Part shown: positions 59,349 to 64,000 of the stretch, piece by piece
Layout: each line of letters starts with the position of its first letter
How positions within the stretch are numbered: position 1 is the stretch's first letter
DNA from: Sphaerisporangium cinnabarinum
Lineage (GTDB): Bacteria > Actinomycetota > Actinomycetes > Actinomycetales > Cellulomonadaceae
Assembly: GCA_003052455.1 (NCBI GenBank)
Contig: QAPD01000003.1
Span: forward strand, 1 to 64,000
Reading direction: 5' to 3'
DNA: 64,000 nt
Program-made: the position numbers and the translations under genes
The notes under the pieces: generated by a model
What the model saw: the letters and a program-made list of their open reading frames with translations, nothing else
What the model was told of the DNA's origin: nothing
Databases searched by the model: none

Positions 59349-60661
59349 AGCTGTCCCTCCGTGCCCGTCGCCGTCTCGGCGATCGCGTCGTCGTCCACGA
59401 GGTCGAACCACCGGGCGGCGGTCGCCACGTCCTTGTCCCCGCGCCCCGAGAGGTTCACCAGGATCACGTGGTCCGTGCGGCCCGCGGCCGCGGCCTCGCG
59501 CCCGATCCGCAGCGCGCCCGCGAGGGCGTGGGCCGACTCGATCGCGGGGATGATCCCCTCCGTGCGGCACAGCAGGCGGAAGGCGTCCATCGCCTCGGAG
59601 TCGGTCACGGGCAGGTACGTCGCGCGCCCGAGGTCGTGGAGCCACGAGTGGGCCGGGCCGACGCTCGGGTAGTCGAGGCCCGCGGACACCGAGTGGCTCG
59701 GCAGCGTCTGTCCGTCCTCGTCCTGGAGGAGGTACGAGCGCGCGCCGTGCAGGACGCCCGGCGCACCGCCGCTGAAGCGTGCCGCGTGCCGGCCCGTCTC
59801 GATGCCCTCGCCGCCCGCCTCGAAGCCGAAGAGCTCCACGCCCTCGTCGTCGAGGAAGGCGTTGAAGAGCCCGAGCGCGTTCGAGCCGCCGCCCACGCAC
59901 GCCGCGAGCGCGTCGGGCAGGCGCCCGATCCGGTCGAGGATCTGCGTGCGCGCCTCCTCGCCGATGACGCGGTGGAACTCGCGCACCATCTCGGGGAACG
60001 GGTGCGGCCCGGTCACGGTGCCCAGCAGGTAGTGCGTCGTGTCGACGTTGGCGACCCAGTCGCGCAGCGCCTCGTTGATCGCGTCCTTGAGGGTGCGCTG
60101 GCCGATCGTCACGGGGACGACCTCGGCGCCGAGCAGGCGCATGCGCGCGACGTTCAGCGCCTGGCGCCGCGTGTCCTCCTCGCCCATGTAGACGACGCAC
60201 TCGAGGTCGAGCAGGGCCGCGGCCGTCGCCGTCGCGACGCCGTGCTGGCCCGCGCCCGTCTCGGCGATCACGCGCTTCTTGCCCATGCGCTTCACGAGCA
60301 GCGCCTGGCCGAGGACGTTGTTGATCTTGTGCGAGCCCGTGTGGTTGAGGTCCTCGCGCTTGAGGAACACGCGCGAGCCCCCGGCGTGCTCCGCGAAGCG
60401 CGGCACCTCCGTGAGCGGGCTCGGGCGGCCCGTGTACTCGCGCTGCAGGCGCGCGAGCTCCGTGACGAACGCCGGGTCGTCGAGCGCCTTGCGGTACTCG
60501 GTCTCGAGCTCGTCGAGCGCGGCGACGAGCGCCTCGGGCACGAAGCGCCCGCCGAACTCGCCGAAGTAGGGACCCTCCTGGGTCGCGAGGGAGCGCGTCA
60601 GGTCGGCACGGACGGAGTGCGCGTCGCTCCGCGGGCTGGTCGATAGTGTCGAGTCGGGCAC
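59345..60661 (-). CDS. trpB: Tryptophan synthase beta subunit
   Basis: TrpB condenses indole with serine using PLP. The 438-residue protein has [10 protein letters not shown] near residue 34, the PLP lysine Lys112 in [24 protein letters not shown], and the phosphate-binding GGGSNALG near 245. The GTG at 60661 is chosen from homology, since the next residues begin the known N-terminal arm. It lies 79 bases after trpC. Confidence 0.96.
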   Translation of the reverse strand: MPDSTLSTSPRSDAHSVRADLTRSLATQEGPYFGEFGGRFVPEALVAALDELETEYRKALDDPAFVTELARLQREYTGRPSPLTEVPRFAEHAGGSRVFLKREDLNHTGSHKINNVLGQALLVKRMGKKRVIAETGAGQHGVATATAAALLDLECVVYMGEEDTRRQALNVARMRLLGAEVVPVTIGQRTLKDAINEALRDWVANVDTTHYLLGTVTGPHPFPEMVREFHRVIGEEARTQILDRIGRLPDALAACVGGGSNALGLFNAFLDDEGVELFGFEAGGEGIETGRHAARFSGGAPGVLHGARSYLLQDEDGQTLPSHSVSAGLDYPSVGPAHSWLHDLGRATYLPVTDSEAMDAFRLLCRTEGIIPAIESAHALAGALRIGREAAAAGRTDHVILVNLSGRGDKDVATAARWFDLVDDDAIAETATGTEGQL

Positions 60662-60740
60662 GGGGCCGGTCCTCCTGGATGGTGGGGTGTGCTGGGCCGG
60701 GGCGCGGCGCCTGTGACGTGACGGACGGTGCCGTCGTGCC

Positions 60741-61553
60741 TCAGGGCCGCACGGACCACAGCGACGGGTGCGACCCGGCCGCGACGAGGTCGGCGACGGA
60801 GGCGCGCGGCGCGTCGTCGGTCACGAGCGCCTCGCCGACGAGCACCGCGTGCGCGCCGGACCGGGCGTAGTCCATGACGTCGTGGGGGCCGCGCACGCCG
60901 GACTCGGCCACACGGACGACCTCGTCGGGGATCGCGGGCGCGAGACGCGCGAAGGTCGTGCGGTCGACGTCGAGCGTCTTGAGGTCGCGCGAGTTCACGC
61001 CGACGACCCGGGCCCCGGCGTCGAGCGCGCGCGTCACCTCGTCGAGCGTGTGGACCTCGACGAGCGCGGTCATCCCGAGCGAGTGCACACGCTCGACGAG
61101 CGACGTCAGCACCGTCTGCTCGAGCGCGGCGACGATGAGGAGCACGATGTCCGCGCCGTGCGCGCGCGCCTCCCACACCTGGTACGGCGTCACGACGAAG
61201 TCCTTGCGGAGCACGGGGACGTCGACCCGCGCCCGGACGGCGTCGAGGTCCGCGAGGCTCCCGTTGAACCGCCGCTGCTCGGTGAGCACCGAGATCGCGG
61301 CGGCGCCGCCCTTCTCGTACTCCCCCGCGAGCTCGGCCGGGTCGGAGATGGACGCGAGCGCGCCCTTGCTGGGGCTCGACCGCTTCACCTCGGCGATGAC
61401 GGCCACGGCGTCGTCCGCCTTGAGGCGGCTCACGCACTCGAGCGCACCGGGGACGCGGGCGGCTCGTTCCTTGAGCTCGTCGAGCGAGGTCGTCGCCTGG
61501 CGTGCCGCGAGGTCCTCGCGCACACCCGCGACGATGTCGTCCAGCACCGTCAT
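60741..61553 (-). CDS. trpC: Indole-3-glycerol-phosphate synthase
   Basis: TrpC converts carboxyphenylamino-deoxyribulose phosphate to indole-3-glycerol phosphate. The 270-residue protein has [13 protein letters not shown] (catalytic Lys, Glu), [21 protein letters not shown] and [14 protein letters not shown], then [11 protein letters not shown]. The ATG at 61553 begins [15 protein letters not shown]. trpD and trpF are not here. It follows three membrane-protein genes and may have its own promoter. Confidence 0.96.
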   Translation of the reverse strand: MTVLDDIVAGVREDLAARQATTSLDELKERAARVPGALECVSRLKADDAVAVIAEVKRSSPSKGALASISDPAELAGEYEKGGAAAISVLTEQRRFNGSLADLDAVRARVDVPVLRKDFVVTPYQVWEARAHGADIVLLIVAALEQTVLTSLVERVHSLGMTALVEVHTLDEVTRALDAGARVVGVNSRDLKTLDVDRTTFARLAPAIPDEVVRVAESGVRGPHDVMDYARSGAHAVLVGEALVTDDAPRASVADLVAAGSHPSLWSVRP

Positions 61554-61651
61554 CGTCCCACCACTCCCCGTGTCGTCCGCCCCCTGCCGGGCCGGTCGGC
61601 CGGCGTGCACCCACAGGTTCGGGCCGACCCGTTGACAGGGAGGTACCTGCC

Positions 61652-61657
61652 ATCGTA
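61652..61657 (-). promoter_or_regulatory. Candidate trpC -10 element
   Basis: TACGAT on the minus strand, about 98 bases above the trpC ATG, is the same hexamer as at uvrA. Downstream of it in the leader lies an 8-base inverted repeat, GGTCGGCC with GGCCGACC, with a 20-base loop. No leader peptide with its own stop codon is visible. Confidence 0.4.
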
Positions 61658-61738
61658 GAGCCGCCCCCGAGTGACGATGACCACGGCCCAGCCCCCGAGA
61701 CGCGCGCGGCGCGGCAGCTCGTGGTCGCGGCCGTCGGC

Positions 61739-62170
61739 TCAGGCGGCCACCGGACCGAGCCACGGGACGAGGGCGGGCACGTTGCGCAGCACCCCGAAGA
61801 GCACGAGCACGGCGAGCGACGTCCACGCCACCCACGCCGGCACGCGCGGTCCGGGACGCCCGCGCCAGGCGCGCACGAGCCACAGGCCCCACAGCACGAC
61901 GAGCAGCGGGGCGACGACGACCCACAGCGGGTTCATGGACCACGCCGCGGCCAGGTCGAGGTGCACCAGCTCGTGGGTCGCGCGCAGGCCTCCGCACCCG
62001 GGGCACGCGAGGCCCGTCAGGGCGAGCAGCGGGCACGTGACGTAGTGGCCGGGGCGGTTCGGGTCGACGGCGCCCACGTAGGCGGTCGCGGCGACGACGA
62101 GCGCGCCCACCGCGAGGGGGGCCACGGCCTCGCGCGGCACCCGCCGTCGGCCCACCGCCTCGGAGGTCAC
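61739..62170 (-). CDS. DUF2752 membrane protein
   Basis: The 143-residue protein has three to four hydrophobic segments and the DUF2752 signature [21 protein letters not shown] near residue 52, with two cysteines and a His in a short loop between helices. Function is unknown for the family. It starts with GTG at 62170, 12 bases after the DUF4190 gene, in the trp gene neighbourhood. Confidence 0.87.
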   Translation of the reverse strand: MTSEAVGRRRVPREAVAPLAVGALVVAATAYVGAVDPNRPGHYVTCPLLALTGLACPGCGGLRATHELVHLDLAAAWSMNPLWVVVAPLLVVLWGLWLVRAWRGRPGPRVPAWVAWTSLAVLVLFGVLRNVPALVPWLGPVAA

Positions 62171-62182
62171 GTGACCGTCCCG

Positions 62183-62731
62183 TCAGTACTGGTCGGGGAT
62201 CGTGCCGACCCAGGCGAGGACGGCGGGGAAGAACACCAGCAGGAGCAGCAGGCCGAGCGCGGACAGGCCGATCGCGACCCAGCCGAGGATGATCCCCGCC
62301 GTCGCCATGCCGTCGTTGTCCGCCTGCCCCTCCGCGACGGCACGCTTCGCCGCGTTGCCCACGATCACCGCGGGGATGCCCGTGAAGAAGCCGCAGCTGA
62401 GCACGAACGCGGCGATGCCCAGGACGAGCGACCAGATCGCGAGGTTGTTCTTCGGGTAGTACGGCGGCGGCGCGTAAGCGCTCGCCGGGTACTGCTGTCC
62501 GGGGTACGGCTGGCCGGGGTACTGCTGGCCGGGGTACTGCTGGCCCGGGTACGCCTGCTGCGGCTGGCCCGGGTACGGCTGGCCGGGCTGCTGCTGCCCG
62601 GGGTAGCCCTGGTCGGGCCCCTGCGGGCCGGGGTGCTGCGGGCCGCCGGGCACCGACGAGCCGGACGGCGCCTGCGACCCGTCCTGCGGGGGCGTGCCGT
62701 CGTGCGGTCCCGGTCCCGGCGGCTGGGTCAC
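62183..62731 (-). CDS. DUF4190-type membrane protein with PGQ-rich N-terminus
   Basis: The 182-residue protein has a cytoplasmic N-terminal half of about 95 residues built from repeated PGQQ/YPGQ units, then [47 protein letters not shown]-like sequence and two transmembrane helices. That is the DUF4190 pattern, in which the loop between helices carries a conserved Ala-Lys/Arg segment. Function is unknown. The GTG at 62731 overlaps the stop of the HGxxPAAW gene. Confidence 0.85.
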   Translation of the reverse strand: MTQPPGPGPHDGTPPQDGSQAPSGSSVPGGPQHPGPQGPDQGYPGQQQPGQPYPGQPQQAYPGQQYPGQQYPGQPYPGQQYPASAYAPPPYYPKNNLAIWSLVLGIAAFVLSCGFFTGIPAVIVGNAAKRAVAEGQADNDGMATAGIILGWVAIGLSALGLLLLLVFFPAVLAWVGTIPDQY

Positions 62732-63000
62732 CGCGCGTCCTGCTTCTTCTGCCCGTAGCCCATGTTGCGGAGCACGAGGCCGCCGACGAGCGCCACGGCC
62801 ACGACGCCCATGCCGACCCAGAAGAGCCAGACGCCGGACACCTGAGCGATGGCCGGGAGGAGGACACCGATCGCGGCCACGAACGCGCCGACCATGATGC
62901 CGATCATGGTGAACCACGCGGCGACGGTGTGGCCGTGGTTCGTGGGCGGTGCCGCGGGCGGCAGGTAGGCGATCTCGGTGGTCTGCTGGTTCTCGGCCAT
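62728..63000 (-). CDS. HGxxPAAW family membrane protein
   Basis: The 90-residue protein has [16 protein letters not shown] near residue 21, the signature of the small actinobacterial HGxxPAAW family, with Val replacing the usual Pro, and two transmembrane helices. The family is commonly found beside trp genes, but no function is known. The ATG at 63000 starts a new transcript possibly (TAGGCT at 63,033-63,038). The gene is coupled to the DUF4190 gene by overlap. Confidence 0.86.
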   Translation of the reverse strand: MAENQQTTEIAYLPPAAPPTNHGHTVAAWFTMIGIMVGAFVAAIGVLLPAIAQVSGVWLFWVGMGVVAVALVGGLVLRNMGYGQKKQDAR

Positions 63001-63032
63001 GAGGGTCGTGCCTTTCGTCAAGATGTGGTCAG

Positions 63033-63038
63033 AGCCTA
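63033..63038 (-). promoter_or_regulatory. Candidate -10 element of the HGxxPAAW gene
   Basis: TAGGCT on the minus strand lies about 33 bases above the ATG at 63000, in the 101-base gap after Trp_oprn_chp. It would let the membrane-protein trio and trpC be transcribed apart from trpE. Confidence 0.35.
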
Positions 63039-63101
63039 TCGGACCGGGCCGGGGCCCGTCCCGTCGCGGGGCGCACGTCGCGTCGGACACGTCCGCGCTG
63101 C

Positions 63102-63743
63102 TCAGCGGTCCGTCGGGTCCTCGCCGCGGGAGAGCGCGTCCCACGCGTCGTGGTCGGAGACGTCGTCGACGTCGCTGGGGCCCGTCGCACCCGCGACCTC
63201 GGACGTCGCGCCCGCCGGTGTGCCGGCTCCCGTCGCGGGTGCCGCCCCGGCCCGCTCGTGCCGGGTCGAGGCGCCCGCCCACGACCGTGCGCCGAGGGCG
63301 ACCCACACCACGACGAGCACCGTGAGCACACCGAGCACGGCCGCCGCCCAGGGCGCCGCGGTGAGCTCGACGGGTGCGGTCAGCTCCGTCACGCCCGTCG
63401 CCTCGGCCACCGCCGACCGGGCGGTCGGCTCCGGGTCGATCGCGACGCTCAGGGCGGAGACCGTGGCGACGACGCCGCTCGCCGCCGCGACCGCCAGGAC
63501 GACCCACCGGCCGACCCGTCCCACGAGACCGAGCGCGAGCGCGGCCGCGACGAGCACGAGCGCGGCCGCGCTCACGCCGGGTGCGGCCGACGTGCCCGCC
63601 ACCGCGACGTCGACCTGCGGGTCCAGCGCGGTGGCACCCGTCGTCCGCAGCCACGTGGGCACGGCCGCCGCGAGGGTCGCGCCACCGAGGAGCAGCAGGA
63701 CCCAGATGGCCGTGCGGCGGGCCGGGCCGCCCGGGCGGCTCAC
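63102..63743 (-). CDS. Trp biosynthesis-associated membrane protein (Trp_oprn_chp)
   Basis: The 213-residue protein has four hydrophobic helices in its first 150 residues, with the conserved PTWLRTTG near residue 30 (a Trp motif seen in the family), then a disordered Ala/Thr/Gly tail ending in [19 protein letters not shown]. Family members sit in actinobacterial trp operons; function is unknown. The GTG at 63743 overlaps the trpE stop, confirming operon membership. Confidence 0.88.
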   Translation of the reverse strand: MSRPGGPARRTAIWVLLLLGGATLAAAVPTWLRTTGATALDPQVDVAVAGTSAAPGVSAAALVLVAAALALGLVGRVGRWVVLAVAAASGVVATVSALSVAIDPEPTARSAVAEATGVTELTAPVELTAAPWAAAVLGVLTVLVVVWVALGARSWAGASTRHERAGAAPATGAGTPAGATSEVAGATGPSDVDDVSDHDAWDALSRGEDPTDR

Positions 63744-64000
63744 GCGAGCCCCCGCAGCCGCGCCGCGACCTGCACGGCGCGGACCGCTGCAGCCGCCTTG
63801 TTGCGCGACTCCGCGTACTCGAGCGCGGGCACGGAGTCGGCGACGATCCCGCCCCCGGCCTGGACGCTCGCGCGCCCGTCGCGGATCAGCGCCGTGCGGA
63901 TGGCGATCGCCATGTCCATGTTCCCGTCGAAGTCGAAGTACCCGGCCGTCCCACCGTAGATCCCGCGCGAGGCGGGCTCGAGCTCGTCGATGAGGGCGAT
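63740..64000 (-). CDS. trpE: Anthranilate synthase component I, C-terminal fragment (partial)
   Basis: The open minus-strand frame enters from the window edge and ends at 63,740. The 86 visible residues include [31 protein letters not shown] and [11 protein letters not shown], the hallmark C-terminal active-site motifs of TrpE chorismate-using enzymes. It is the first enzyme of the tryptophan pathway; the N-terminal regulatory part lies outside. Its TGA overlaps the GTG of the Trp_oprn_chp gene. Confidence 0.93.
   Translation of the reverse strand: MALIDELEPASRGIYGGTAGYFDFDGNMDMAIAIRTALIRDGRASVQAGGGIVADSVPALEYAESRNKAAAAVRAVQVAARLRGLA

Noticed and set aside
61554-61653. A possible trp leader peptide with two adjacent Trp codons (TGGTGG) right before the trpC start.
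   Set aside because: The frame has no stop near there and continues through trpC, its ATG overlaps the -10 hexamer, and no terminator/antiterminator pair with a T-run is visible.

Overview
The window is very GC-rich, densely coded chromosomal DNA from an actinobacterium. The markers are WhiA, RbpA, OpcA, an ANTAR regulator, a class E sortase-type LAxTG anchor, HGxxPAAW and Trp_oprn_chp membrane proteins, and frequent GTG starts with GTGA/ATGA overlaps. Gene order and protein style suggest Micrococcales (Cellulomonas/Cellulosimicrobium/Isoptericola-like); that placement is inference, not a measured result. I found no insertion sequence, prophage, CRISPR array or integrated element. This is mostly conserved core genome.

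Layout. 1-5,029 (minus): parA-like gene, scpA, scpB and the first codons of an rluB-like gene, with xerD and ctaB upstream. 5,317-12,926 (plus): tkt, tal, zwf, opcA, pgl and an O-methyltransferase, i.e. the pentose phosphate pathway. 12,955-22,751 (minus): rbpA, secG, then lower glycolysis (tpiA, pgk, gap), then whiA, yvcK, rapZ, uvrC. 22,907-27,766: osmC-like gene (plus), uvrA (minus, SOS-type operator), an MBL-fold hydrolase and a YCII-domain protein (plus). 27,809-32,318 (minus): two tandem terC genes behind a manganese (yybP-ykoY) riboswitch, then uvrB. 32,556-40,845: a sortase-anchored surface protein, pcp and coaE, a divergent MarR regulator/ABC exporter pair, rpsA and pfkA. 41,054-49,560: a methyltransferase, polA, a thioesterase, a GNAT enzyme, the PdtaR-like regulator, a tRNA with anticodon CAA, an alpha/beta hydrolase, two small uncharacterised genes and a nucleotidyltransferase. 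49,718-64,000 (minus): pyk, gltD, gltB, lgt, trpA, trpB, trpC, three small membrane-protein genes, Trp_oprn_chp and the 3' end of trpE, transcribed from trpE toward pyk.

How it works together. Carbon flow genes dominate: the oxidative and non-oxidative pentose phosphate genes, four glycolytic steps plus pfkA and pyk, and the glutamate synthase and tryptophan operons that use their products. Four nucleotide-repair genes (uvrA, uvrB, uvrC, polA) are scattered, yet each has a -10-like hexamer 6-7 bases from the start codon, the signature of leaderless transcripts.

The most interesting signals are regulatory: a Mn riboswitch whose P1 strand can alternatively sequester the terC ribosome binding site; a LexA-type box on the uvrA promoter; a MarR-type operator between a MarR gene and an ABC exporter; two CRP/GlxR-like sites; and a tRNA with a leucine anticodon but a short (class I) variable region. 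I saw no convincing wholly new multi-gene system.
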